This document shows, one piece after another, positions 23,513-33,047 of a stretch of DNA of 59,652 nt. Source of the stretch: an uncultured Bacteroidales bacterium (GTDB lineage: Bacteria; Bacteroidota; Bacteroidia; Bacteroidales; UBA932); assembly GCA_900316525.1 (NCBI GenBank), contig ONDF01000016.1, positions 1-59,652 on the forward strand, read 5' to 3'. The position numbers were made by a program, and so were the translations under genes. Positions within the stretch are counted from its first letter, which is position 1. Every line of letters starts with the position of its first letter. The notes beneath the pieces are model-generated. The model made no database searches and was not told the origin of the DNA. It saw only the letters and a program-made list of their open reading frames with translations.

Positions 23513-25705
23513 ATGAAAAAGATATCGGCCCTGCTGCTTTGCGCCGCCCTGTTCGCCGGCTGTTCCCAGAATGGCTCCAAGGACCCCGTGGACTATGTGA
23601 ACCCGTACATCGGCAACATCAGCCACCTGCTGGTCCCGACCTTCCCGACCGTGCAGCTTCCGAACTCGATGCTGCGGGTGTATCCCGAGCGCGCGGACTA
23701 CACGTCCGAGTATGTCAACGGCCTGCCGGTCATCGTGACGAACCACCGGGAGCGGTCGGCCTTCAAGCTGTCCGTGACGACGGGGGAGACGCTCCGTCCG
23801 GTGATTCCGGTCACCTACGACAATGAGCATCTCACCCCCTACGGGTTCGGCATCGACCTGGAAGACGGTGCGGTCCATGCCGATTACGCCGTCTCGCACC
23901 AGAGCGCCGTGTACCGGATCCGGTTCAAGGAAGGACACGGGACACTCCTGCTGACCTCCTTGAACGGGGCCGTGAGCCTGGCGGACGGGGTTCTCGCCGG
24001 CTATCAGGTCGTGGACGGGGAGACGAAGGTGTATGTCTATATGGAAGTGCAGGAAAAGCCCGTGCAGGAGGGATATCTCAGCCACGGCCAGCTGCTGGAC
24101 GGCAAGTCCGACAGCGGCCGGAACGCCTGTGTTGCGAAGGTTTTCGACGTGCCGGAGATCCATGTCCGCTACGGCGTCTCCTTCATCAGCCAGGAGCAGG
24201 CGGCGGCGAACCTGCACCGGGAAATCGACACCTTTGACGTGGAGAAAGTGGCCGCCGAAGGCCGCAAGGTCTGGAACGAGACCCTCGGCCGCCTGGAAGT
24301 CCGCGGCGGGAACGAAAAGGAAAAGACCGTATTCTACACCTCCTACTACCGGACCTTCGAGCGTCCGGTGTGCCTGAGCGAGGACGGCCGCTACTGGAGC
24401 GCCTTCGACAACCAGGTCCACGAGGACGGCGGCACGCCGTTCTACACGGACGACTGGATCTGGGACACTTACCGCGCCGCGCACCCGTTGCGCGTGGTGA
24501 TGAATCCTTCCCTGGAGGAGGACATCCTCGCTTCCTTCGTCCGGATGGCGGAGCAGACCGGAAACGACTGGGCTCCGACCTTCCCGGAAGTGACCGGCGA
24601 CTCGCGCCGGATGAACTCCAACCATACGGTGGCGACCTTTGCCGACGCCATCGTCAAGGGCCTGGACGTGGACAAGCAACGGGCCTTCGAAATCTGCCGG
24701 AAGGCGCTGCTGGAGAAGACCCTGGCCCCTTGGTGCGGGAATCCGGCGGGCTGGATCGACCAGTTCTTCTGGCACAACGGCTACATCCCGGCGCTCCGGC
24801 CGGGCGAGCCGGAGACGGACCCCAACGTCCATTCCTTCGAGAAGCGCCAGCCGGTGGCCGTCACCCTGGGCACGTCCTATGACGCCTGGTGCATGAGCGT
24901 GATCGCCGATGCGGTGAAGCAGTACCCGGAAGGCGTCGCTTTCCGCAAGGCCTCGCAGTTCTACCGCAACCTGTACAACGGGACGACGGGCTTCTTCCAC
25001 CCCAGGGACAAGGACGGGAACTTCATCGAGCCGCTGGACTACAGCTTCTCCGGCGGGATGGGCGCCCGCGAGTACTACGGCGAGAACAATGCCTGGGTGT
25101 ACCGCTGGGACGTCCAGCAGGACATCCCCGGCCTGATCACCCTGATGGGCGGCCCCGACGCCTTCATCAAGAAGCTGGACGAGACCTTTTCCACGCCGCT
25201 GGGGCGGTCCAAGTATGAATTCTACGCGATGCTGCCGGACCATACCGGCAACGTGGGCCAGTTCTCGATGGCCAACGAGCCCTCGCTCCACATCCCTTAC
25301 CTGTATGACTACGCGGGCGCGCCGTGGAAGACGCAGAAGCGGATCCGCCAGCTGCTCCGCACCTGGTTCCGGGACGACCTGATGGGCGTTCCCGGCGACG
25401 AGGACGGCGGCGGGATGACCTCCTTCGTGGTCTGGTCCTGCCTGGGCCTGTATCCGGTCACGCCCGGATCGGCCGAATATGCCATCGGCAGTCCGGTCTT
25501 CCCGGAGGCCAAGGTGCATCTTCCCGGCGGGAAGACCTTCGAGATCGTCGCCAGGGGCGCATCCGAGGACAATAAATACATCCAGTCCGCCACCTTGAAC
25601 GGGGAACCGCTCACGCGGCCGTTCCTGAGCCACGACGACGTGGTCAAGGGCGGAAAACTGGTGTTCGTGATGGGCGACCAGCCCGACAAGAATTGGGGAA
25701 TATGA
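23513..25705 (+). CDS. GH92 alpha-mannosidase lipoprotein
   Basis: A 730-residue lipoprotein (lipobox ALFAGC). GH92 enzymes are calcium-dependent inverting exo-alpha-mannosidases. Family landmarks are visible in order: VDYVNPYIG near the N terminus, DDWIWDTYR, the acid-bearing ANEPSLHIPYLY, and the base motif GVPGDEDGGGM. The usual NEPSHH appears here as NEPSLH. This is the clearest substrate clue of the operon, alpha-linked mannose. The ATG at 23513 begins the signal peptide; the stop overlaps the GH31 start. Confidence 0.93.
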   Translation: MKKISALLLCAALFAGCSQNGSKDPVDYVNPYIGNISHLLVPTFPTVQLPNSMLRVYPERADYTSEYVNGLPVIVTNHRERSAFKLSVTTGETLRPVIPVTYDNEHLTPYGFGIDLEDGAVHADYAVSHQSAVYRIRFKEGHGTLLLTSLNGAVSLADGVLAGYQVVDGETKVYVYMEVQEKPVQEGYLSHGQLLDGKSDSGRNACVAKVFDVPEIHVRYGVSFISQEQAAANLHREIDTFDVEKVAAEGRKVWNETLGRLEVRGGNEKEKTVFYTSYYRTFERPVCLSEDGRYWSAFDNQVHEDGGTPFYTDDWIWDTYRAAHPLRVVMNPSLEEDILASFVRMAEQTGNDWAPTFPEVTGDSRRMNSNHTVATFADAIVKGLDVDKQRAFEICRKALLEKTLAPWCGNPAGWIDQFFWHNGYIPALRPGEPETDPNVHSFEKRQPVAVTLGTSYDAWCMSVIADAVKQYPEGVAFRKASQFYRNLYNGTTGFFHPRDKDGNFIEPLDYSFSGGMGAREYYGENNAWVYRWDVQQDIPGLITLMGGPDAFIKKLDETFSTPLGRSKYEFYAMLPDHTGNVGQFSMANEPSLHIPYLYDYAGAPWKTQKRIRQLLRTWFRDDLMGVPGDEDGGGMTSFVVWSCLGLYPVTPGSAEYAIGSPVFPEAKVHLPGGKTFEIVARGASEDNKYIQSATLNGEPLTRPFLSHDDVVKGGKLVFVMGDQPDKNWGI

Positions 25706-27993
25706 AACACTGTCTGTATGTCGCTGCCGCGGCGGCCCTGCTGCTGAGCAGCTGCACCGGGCCGGTCCGCAAGACGGCTCACGGCTTCCGGACCGACGGG
25801 CCCGCCGCCCGTTTCGAAGTCGTCTGCTATGCCCCGGAGATCGTCCAGGTGGTGAAAGCCCCCCTGTACAGCGAGGTGGACACCGCGCCGACGGCCTCCG
25901 TCACGATGGCGCCCGGGAAGGTCCGTTTCGACCTGGAAACCCTGGACGGCGGGATCGTCCGCCTGACCACCGAGGCGCTCCGGGTGGAGCTGGATCCGGT
26001 GAAAGCGGTCTATTCCTTCTACCGTCCGGACGGGACGCTGCTGCTGCAGGAGCAGCCGGAGGCGGTTTCCCACGAGGAGATTTACCAGGGCTTCCTGCTG
26101 GAGCCGGGAGAGGCCGTCTACGGCCTGGGCCAGCACCGGGGCGGCGGCCTGGACCAGCGGCGGAAGAACTATCATCTGGAGAATGTCAACATGGAGATCG
26201 CCATCCCGCTCTTCCATTCCGTGAAGGGATACGCTGTCTATTGGGACAATTACTCCCCGACGGAGTTCAAGAGCGGCGAGGAGGGGGTTTCCTTCTCGTC
26301 GGAGGCCGGAAAGAACTGCTCGTATTTCTTCCTGGGCGGCGGCAGCGGCGATGCGGTGGTGCGGAACATCCGCGCCCTGACCGGCCGGGTGCCGATGAAC
26401 CCGCTCTGGCAGTACGGCTTCCTGCAGTCCAAGGAACGCTATGGCTCGGCGGAGGAACTGGTCTCCGTCGTCAAGAAGTACCGGGAGCTCCAGGTGCCCC
26501 TGGACGGCATCGTCCAGGACTGGCAGTACTGGGGGGACAACGCCCACTGGAACGCCGTGGAGTTCCTGAATCCGGCCTATCCGGACCCGAAGGGGATGAT
26601 GGACGAAATCCATGGGCTCCACGCCCACGCCCTCATCTCCGTGTGGCCGTCCTTCGGCCCTGAATCGAACATTTTCCAGGAGCTGCAGGCGGAGAACCTG
26701 CTCCTGGGCCAGAGCACGTTCCCGCAGGGGAACGGGGTCCGGGTCTACGACCCCTGGAACCCGCGCGCCCGGGAGATCTTCTGGAACTATATGGAAAAGA
26801 ACCTCTGGTCGGCCGGCATTGACGGCTGGTGGCTGGACGCCACGGAGCCGGAGCACCAGCCGGTCCGTCCGGAGGACTACGATTACCGTTCCCCGGAAGG
26901 AACCTACCGCGAGATGCGGAATTCCTTCCCGCTGTATACCGTGGGCGGCGTGTATGACCACCAGCGGGCGCTCACGTCCGACCGCCGCGTCTCCATCCTC
27001 ACCCGTTCCGCCACGGCGGGCCTGCAGCGCTACGGCGCGCACGTCTGGTCCGGCGACCTGGAGTCCACTTGGACCTCCCTGAAGGAACAGGTCCAGGAGG
27101 CGCTGAATTTGTCCCTGTGCGGCATTCCTTTCTGGAACGCGGACATCGGCGGTTTCTTCGCCGGGTCCTGGCCGGGCGGGTACGAAAACCCGGGATTCCG
27201 GCAGCTGTACGGCCGCTGGATGCAGTTCGCGGCCTTCACGGGGATGATGCGTTCGCACGGAACGAACACCCCGCGGGAGATCTTCCGGTTCGGCGGTCCC
27301 GGCGACCCGGACTTTGACCTGCAGGAGAAATACATCCGGCTGCGCTACCGCCTGCTGCCCTATACCTACAGCGCCGTCGCGGCCGTCACCCGGGAGGACG
27401 CCTCCCTGATGCGGGCCCTGTTCATGGACTATCCGGAGGACAAGCGGACCTGGGACGAGGACACGGAGTTCCTGTACGGGAAGTCCATCCTGGTCGCCCC
27501 CGTGTCCACGGAGGACGACACCCGGAGCATCTATCTCCCGGAAGGGAGGTGGATGGGTTTCTGGGACGGCAGACGCCTGAAAGGCGGCGTCAGCTTCACC
27601 CAGACGTTCGCCCGGGACGAACTGCCCTTGTATGTGAAGGCCGGAACGATCCTGCCCATGGGTCCGGAAGTGCAGTACGCGGCCGAAAAGCCCTGGGACG
27701 ATCTCCAGATTCGCGTCTATACGGGCGCGGACGGTTCCTTCACCCTCTATGAGGACGAGGGCGACGGCTACGGGTACGAGAAAGGTGCCAGCTCTACCAT
27801 CGATTTCGACTGGAACGATGCGGACGGCGTCCTGACCATCGGCCCGCGCCGGGGGTCGTACCCCGGGATGATTGACGGGCGCACGTTCCGGATCGTCCTG
27901 GTCCGGCCGGGGACAGGCACCGGCCTGGACAACGCCTCCTGCGACCGCGAAGTCCGGTACGCCGGGGAGAAAGTCACCGTCGACATGAACTGA
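25702..27993 (+). CDS. GH31 alpha-glycosidase (alpha-xylosidase-like) lipoprotein
   Basis: A 763-residue lipoprotein (lipobox LLLSSC). It is a GH31 retaining alpha-glycosidase with the nucleophile Asp379 in DGWWLDATEPE and acid/base Asp452 in WSGDLESTW, plus the C-terminal DUF5110-type beta domain. The WWLDATEPE context is typical of alpha-xylosidase or alpha-glucosidase members. It is coupled to the GH92 gene by an ATGA overlap and is the last gene of the operon. It probably acts on oligosaccharides at the outer membrane or in the periplasm. Confidence 0.92.
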   Translation: MKHCLYVAAAAALLLSSCTGPVRKTAHGFRTDGPAARFEVVCYAPEIVQVVKAPLYSEVDTAPTASVTMAPGKVRFDLETLDGGIVRLTTEALRVELDPVKAVYSFYRPDGTLLLQEQPEAVSHEEIYQGFLLEPGEAVYGLGQHRGGGLDQRRKNYHLENVNMEIAIPLFHSVKGYAVYWDNYSPTEFKSGEEGVSFSSEAGKNCSYFFLGGGSGDAVVRNIRALTGRVPMNPLWQYGFLQSKERYGSAEELVSVVKKYRELQVPLDGIVQDWQYWGDNAHWNAVEFLNPAYPDPKGMMDEIHGLHAHALISVWPSFGPESNIFQELQAENLLLGQSTFPQGNGVRVYDPWNPRAREIFWNYMEKNLWSAGIDGWWLDATEPEHQPVRPEDYDYRSPEGTYREMRNSFPLYTVGGVYDHQRALTSDRRVSILTRSATAGLQRYGAHVWSGDLESTWTSLKEQVQEALNLSLCGIPFWNADIGGFFAGSWPGGYENPGFRQLYGRWMQFAAFTGMMRSHGTNTPREIFRFGGPGDPDFDLQEKYIRLRYRLLPYTYSAVAAVTREDASLMRALFMDYPEDKRTWDEDTEFLYGKSILVAPVSTEDDTRSIYLPEGRWMGFWDGRRLKGGVSFTQTFARDELPLYVKAGTILPMGPEVQYAAEKPWDDLQIRVYTGADGSFTLYEDEGDGYGYEKGASSTIDFDWNDADGVLTIGPRRGSYPGMIDGRTFRIVLVRPGTGTGLDNASCDREVRYAGEKVTVDMN

Positions 27994-27998
27994 CGCCC

Positions 27999-28080
27999 TT
28001 AAAAAAACATTAAAACGACATGTTAAGGGCCGGATTAAGCACGGGTTCCGCGCGTTTTTAAGGGTACGCGCGCATATTTG
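27999..28080 (+). promoter_or_regulatory. TTAA-box array (site C) upstream of the SusCD locus
   Basis: TTAA boxes begin at 27999, 28010, 28023, 28035 and 28058 (spacings 11, 13, 12 and 23 bp). A weak -7 element CATATTTG is at 28073-28080, one mismatch from TAnnTTTG. The box GGATTAAGCAC resembles AATTAAGCATC of site A. Spacing is less exact than at sites A and B, so membership in the same operator class is tentative. Confidence 0.45.
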
Positions 28081-28138
28081 TGACCGGACATTGAGCCAGC
28101 AAAACAACGACAAACCAATCACATAATCCTTTTTCAAC

Positions 28139-29869
28139 ATGAAAAAACACCTCATCAGCGCGCTCCTCATCGGAGCCATGGTCGTTCCCGCCTTCGTCGC
28201 CTGCGACAACAAGGGGCTTGACGACCTTACCCGTCGGGTAGAAGTCTTGGAAGGTGCCTGGCACCAGACCCAGAAGGACCTCCAGAACGCGGTCGTGACG
28301 GGCCTCACCGTCACCAGCGCCAACCAGGCCGACGGCGTGTGGACCATCGTCCTGAGCGACGGCAAGACCATCGTCATCGACACCAAGGGCGGTGGCGGCG
28401 CCGCCGTTTCCGTCGAGGAGACGGCCGATGCGTTCATCATCACGGTGAACAGCACCTCCTACACCATCCCGAAGGTTTCCTCCGCGGCCATCAACTCCAT
28501 CGTCTATGTCCCGGAATACACCGACCAGATCGTCTTCCTCGGGGAAGAGGGCGCCGTGGTCAATTTCCTCGCCACGCCTTCCTTCAACGCCTCCGAGGCG
28601 ACCTTCGACATCGCGGACGCGCGTGAGGCGAAGACTCGCGCCGGCGCCGGCCTCTTCAAGGTGGAGTCCGCCGAGAATGACGGCGACCTCATCAAGGTGA
28701 ACCTGAAGGCCCTCGCCGCCGAGTCCGACAAGGATTACACCGTCGCCCTGAAGGTCGAGCTCAAGGGCACCGCGATCAGCTCCAACTACTTCATCGTCCA
28801 CGTGGGCGAGAACACCTTCGAGCCGGAGGTGCTCGTCGAACCTTCCGTGGTGGACGGCGTCCAGCTGACCAAGCTCGACGGCGACCTGGACGGCTATCAT
28901 CGCGTCCTGATTCCCAATTCCGCCGCCAAGTTCGTCCAGGGTTTCAACCTGAAGGACTATCTGAAGGATCTTCCTGCCGGAAAGATCGCCTTCCAGCTCG
29001 CTCCGAGGGAGGACCAGAACGAGAATGTGCAGCGTGCCTACGACACCATTGCCGAGGCGCTGTCCGCCGATGGCACCTGGGCGCCGAAGCACCGTCTGGG
29101 AACCGACGCCTGGAACAGTGAGGGCAAGAACGGCATCATCATCTACACCCTGGCCGATGACGTGATCAAGCACAAGATTTTCTGGCAGATCGACAACCCG
29201 GTCCCGGGCATGGGCCTGGACCAGTTCCTCACCAAGGACGGCTTCGGCGGCGGCCGGCACATCGAATACGGCTCCGAGGCCTCCGTCAACCTCAAGTGGA
29301 TGATTCCTGCCGGTGCCGGCGTGTATGACCTGGCCCAGATCTTCCTGACCGCCACCTTCCCCGAGGGAGAACTCCTGCCCGAGCCGCTCTATCTTCGTCA
29401 TGGTGACGCGAACAATGAACTGCAGATCCTCCAGAAAGCCAATTTCATCCGGGGAGACGAAGTGCTTCTCGACAACGATGGAAGCCATTTCATCCTGGGC
29501 GACAGCCTGAAGGAACTGGTCAAGTACTCCCGCGGCCTTGTCTGGCGGACCACGCAGCCTTCCTGGGCCTCTTCCATCCGTGAGAACTGGTCCGACGAAG
29601 AAAAGGCGGCGGCCAACGGCCCTTGCAACGGCGAAATCCTCGGCGGCTGGGACGGTGGCGGCGACATCCCCGGACTGATGGGCTGGGAGATGAACGAGAA
29701 GGGTCTCGTGACCACGGACGCTTACAAGGGATGGGCTTTCCGCTCCGGTATCGGCCTCTACCTGGAGTATGACCTCGGTGAGCAGACGATCGGTCCTTGG
29801 CACTGGTTCTACATGTGGTTCAACCGCCGTGTCAGCCCGACTGGCGCCAATGACCCCGATGCGAGATAA
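28139..29869 (+). CDS. PUL surface lipoprotein with N-terminal coiled coil (DUF4988-like)
   Basis: A 576-residue lipoprotein (lipobox PAFVAC, then DNKGLDDL). Residues about 22-50 form a short coiled coil of the DUF4988 type, followed by beta-rich domains without a recognised catalytic motif. It is the first gene of the locus, 25 bp before susC. Position and lipoprotein nature fit a surface glycan-binding protein of the SusE/SusF kind, but this is inferred from context. Confidence 0.65.
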   Translation: MKKHLISALLIGAMVVPAFVACDNKGLDDLTRRVEVLEGAWHQTQKDLQNAVVTGLTVTSANQADGVWTIVLSDGKTIVIDTKGGGGAAVSVEETADAFIITVNSTSYTIPKVSSAAINSIVYVPEYTDQIVFLGEEGAVVNFLATPSFNASEATFDIADAREAKTRAGAGLFKVESAENDGDLIKVNLKALAAESDKDYTVALKVELKGTAISSNYFIVHVGENTFEPEVLVEPSVVDGVQLTKLDGDLDGYHRVLIPNSAAKFVQGFNLKDYLKDLPAGKIAFQLAPREDQNENVQRAYDTIAEALSADGTWAPKHRLGTDAWNSEGKNGIIIYTLADDVIKHKIFWQIDNPVPGMGLDQFLTKDGFGGGRHIEYGSEASVNLKWMIPAGAGVYDLAQIFLTATFPEGELLPEPLYLRHGDANNELQILQKANFIRGDEVLLDNDGSHFILGDSLKELVKYSRGLVWRTTQPSWASSIRENWSDEEKAAANGPCNGEILGGWDGGGDIPGLMGWEMNEKGLVTTDAYKGWAFRSGIGLYLEYDLGEQTIGPWHWFYMWFNRRVSPTGANDPDAR

Positions 29870-29894
29870 TTCCGATGTCAATATCGAGAATCGT

Positions 29895-32800
29895 ATGAAA
29901 TTGAGACTGTCACATATCATCCTGACCGTGCTGACGGCGTTCCTGACGCTGTCCCTGTCCGCCCAGGACCGTACCGTGAGGGGTACGGTCCGGGACGGGG
30001 GCGGCGAACCGCTCGTCGGCGCCAGCGTCATCGTGCAGGGTACCACCCGCGGCACGATGACCGACGCGGCCGGACGCTTCGAGATCTCCGCTTCCACGCG
30101 GGACCATCTCGTGGTCTCCTTCATCGGCTACACCGATGAGGTGGTGTCCGCCGCGCAGACTCCCATCGACGTCGTCCTCCGCGACGATGCCAATTTCCTG
30201 GAAGAGACGGTCGTCGTCGGTTACGGTGTCCAGAAGAAGGCCACCCTCACCGGTGCGGTTTCGGCCGTCACCAACAAAGAGATGGTCATCACCAAGAACG
30301 AGAACGTCGTGAACATGCTGTCCGGCAAGGTCGCCGGCGTCCGCATCTCCCAGCGCTCCGCGCAGCCGGGCGAGTTCGACAACGCGATCGACATCCGCGG
30401 CATGGGCACCCCGCTGTTCGTGGTGGACGGCATTCCGCGCGACCAGGCCTACTTCTCCCGCATGGATGCCAATGAAATCGAGTCCGTGTCCGTGCTGAAG
30501 GACGCCTCCGCCGCCATATACGGCGTGCGGGCCGCGAACGGCGTCATCCTCGTGACCACCCGCAAGGGCTCCGGCGACGACGGCAAGTTCGACATCGACC
30601 TGTCGATGAACTACGGCTGGCAGACCTTCCTGTATGTCCCGAACACGGTGGACGCCGCTTCCCACATGATGCTCATCAACGAGAAGAACTACAACGGGTT
30701 CAACGGCAACTATCCGAACCGGGGCCTGGGCATCTATGCCTGGGACACCATCATGTCCTACAGCGACGGCACCCGCAAGAGCACCATCTGGAGTGACGAG
30801 CTGTTCAAGAACAACGTCCCGCAGAGCCAGTACAACCTGTCCGTCAACGGCGGTTCGGAGAAGATCAAGTACTTCTTCAACCTCGGTTACATGGACATGA
30901 TGGGCTCCTACCGCAGCGGCTCCCTGAACTACCACCGCTGGAACTTCCGTTCCAACGTGGACGCGAAGATCACCGACCGCCTGCGCGCCAATGTCGCCCT
31001 GTCCGGCTACATGGACGAGAAGAACCAGCCGTTCACGACCATCTGGGCCGTGTACAAGAAGGCGTGGACCTACCGTCCCACCTCCGAGGCCTGGATCGAC
31101 GGGGACCACGAGCTCCCGAGCTTCGATGACCAGATGCTCGAGTCCGAGAACCCGGTCGCCGCGACCGACAGCCGTTTCTCCGGCTTCCGCCAGGAGAAGC
31201 GCAACAACCTGAACGCCGCGATGACCCTCACCTATGACATCCCGTACGTCGAGGGCCTGAGCCTCCGCGCCTTCTACAGCTACGACTACTACACCACCAA
31301 CAACACGGAGTACCAGCGGACCTACTACCTGTTCTCCAAGAACGCGGACGGTTCCCTGAACAAGTTCATCCGCAACGGCGGTGACGATTCCTACGTGCAG
31401 CGCTCCACCGACCCGAACAGCGGCCAGGTGATGCAGCTGTCCGTCAACTACGACCACACCTTCGCGAAGGCGCACCACGTCGCGCTGATGGGCATGTACG
31501 AGCAGTCCTACAACGAGTGGGACAACTTCTACGCCCGCCGCACGATGATGCTGGACAAGCCGTACCTGTTCTCCGGCGAAGAGGAGAACCAGGTGGGCAA
31601 GTCCAACGGCCTGGGCGACATGTCCCGCCGGGCGTGGATCGGCCATCTGAACTACGACTACAAGGGCAAGTACCTGCTGGACGCCGCCATCCGTCACGAC
31701 GCTTCCTCCCGCTTCCCGGCCGCGAGCCGCTGGGGCTGGTTCCCGTCGGTTTCCGTGGGCTGGCGCATCAGCGAGGAAGGCTTCATCAAGAACAACCTCC
31801 CGTGGGTCACCAACCTCAAGTTCCGCGCATCCTGGGGCAAGCTGGGTGACGACGGCTCCGCCGGTACGTACCCGTCCATCTACACGGGCTACAACCTGCA
31901 GGGCGACAAGGCGTGGATCTATAACGGCACGGTCGTGACCGGTGTCGATGCCGCCGCGATTCCGAACCCGAACCTCACCTGGTACACCGCCACCACCAAG
32001 AACCTGGGTCTGGACTTCAACCTGTGGAACCAGAAGCTGGGCGGTACCTTCGAGGTGTTCCAGCGCAACCGCGACGGCCTGCTCGCGACGTCCTCCGTCG
32101 TGCTTCCGGGCACCGTGGGTGCCTCCATGCCGCAGGAGAACATCGAAAGCGACATCACCTTCGGCTACGAGTTCCAGCTGAGCCACCGCAACCGCGTGGG
32201 CGAAGTCGGCTACTACGTCACGGGCTTCATGTCCGCCGCCAAGAACCGCTGGAACTACCACCTGGATTCCCAGGCGGGCAACTCCATGGAGAACTGGCGC
32301 CGCGACAAGGTCTCCGGCCGTAACAAGGACATCTGGTTCTCCATCCCGGAGGCCGGACGCTTCACCACCTACGAGGAGATCCAGAACCACCCGACCACCG
32401 GCACCAACTACGGCACCGGCACCCTCCCGGGCGACTACTACTACGAGGACTGGAACGGCGACGGCGTGGTGGACGGCAACGACTCCCACCCGGTGGCCAC
32501 CTACAACCTCCCGGTGTTCAACTACGGTATCACCCTCGGCGCGGACTGGAAGGGCTTCGACCTTTCGATGAACTGGGCCGGTTCCGCCGGCGTGTACAGC
32601 GAATACGGCGAAGTGTTCGGCGAAGTGGGCCCGTTCAACGGCGGCGCCGTCCTGGACATGTACCTGGACCGCTGGCACACCGTGAACCAGTGGGACGACC
32701 CGTGGAACCCCCACACCCAGTGGGTTGCGGGTTACTATCCCGCCACGAGCCACAGCTTCACCACCGGCACGACGGGCATCAAGGACATGTCCTACCTCCG

Positions 32801-33035
32801 TCTGAAGTCCCTGGAGCTGGGTTACACGCTCCCGTACAAGTGGACCCGCGTGGTGAACGTCAAGAGCCTCCGCGTCTATGTGAGCGGCTACAACCTCCTC
32901 ACCTTCTGCAAGGACAAGTATATGGACCCGGAGCGTCCGGGCACCAACGGCGGCGCGGCCAACGGCAACGTGGTGCTGAACTACAACTACCCCGTGAACC
33001 GGACCGTCAACGTGGGCGCCTCCCTCAAATTCTAA
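29895..33035 (+). CDS. susC: SusC/RagA-type TonB-dependent outer-membrane transporter
   Basis: A 1046-residue outer-membrane protein. After a signal peptide (to about residue 22, LSAQD) come a carboxypeptidase-like regulatory domain (VRGTVRDGGGEPLVGASV), a TonB-box/plug region (EETVVVGYGVQKK, GMGTPLFVVDGI, VLKDASAAIYGVRAANGVI) and a long beta barrel ending in NVGASLKF. SusC proteins import oligosaccharides using TonB energy with SusD as lid. The ATG at 29895 starts the signal peptide. susD follows after 12 bp. Confidence 0.97.
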   Translation: MKLRLSHIILTVLTAFLTLSLSAQDRTVRGTVRDGGGEPLVGASVIVQGTTRGTMTDAAGRFEISASTRDHLVVSFIGYTDEVVSAAQTPIDVVLRDDANFLEETVVVGYGVQKKATLTGAVSAVTNKEMVITKNENVVNMLSGKVAGVRISQRSAQPGEFDNAIDIRGMGTPLFVVDGIPRDQAYFSRMDANEIESVSVLKDASAAIYGVRAANGVILVTTRKGSGDDGKFDIDLSMNYGWQTFLYVPNTVDAASHMMLINEKNYNGFNGNYPNRGLGIYAWDTIMSYSDGTRKSTIWSDELFKNNVPQSQYNLSVNGGSEKIKYFFNLGYMDMMGSYRSGSLNYHRWNFRSNVDAKITDRLRANVALSGYMDEKNQPFTTIWAVYKKAWTYRPTSEAWIDGDHELPSFDDQMLESENPVAATDSRFSGFRQEKRNNLNAAMTLTYDIPYVEGLSLRAFYSYDYYTTNNTEYQRTYYLFSKNADGSLNKFIRNGGDDSYVQRSTDPNSGQVMQLSVNYDHTFAKAHHVALMGMYEQSYNEWDNFYARRTMMLDKPYLFSGEEENQVGKSNGLGDMSRRAWIGHLNYDYKGKYLLDAAIRHDASSRFPAASRWGWFPSVSVGWRISEEGFIKNNLPWVTNLKFRASWGKLGDDGSAGTYPSIYTGYNLQGDKAWIYNGTVVTGVDAAAIPNPNLTWYTATTKNLGLDFNLWNQKLGGTFEVFQRNRDGLLATSSVVLPGTVGASMPQENIESDITFGYEFQLSHRNRVGEVGYYVTGFMSAAKNRWNYHLDSQAGNSMENWRRDKVSGRNKDIWFSIPEAGRFTTYEEIQNHPTTGTNYGTGTLPGDYYYEDWNGDGVVDGNDSHPVATYNLPVFNYGITLGADWKGFDLSMNWAGSAGVYSEYGEVFGEVGPFNGGAVLDMYLDRWHTVNQWDDPWNPHTQWVAGYYPATSHSFTTGTTGIKDMSYLRLKSLELGYTLPYKWTRVVNVKSLRVYVSGYNLLTFCKDKYMDPERPGTNGGAANGNVVLNYNYPVNRTVNVGASLKF

Positions 33036-33047
33036 AGACAGCGTAAG

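Noticed and set aside
21923..25633. 1236-codon antisense frame over the SGNH-GH43 and GH92 genes
   Set aside because: Composition artefact of GC-rich codon use; both plus-strand genes have complete catalytic motifs.
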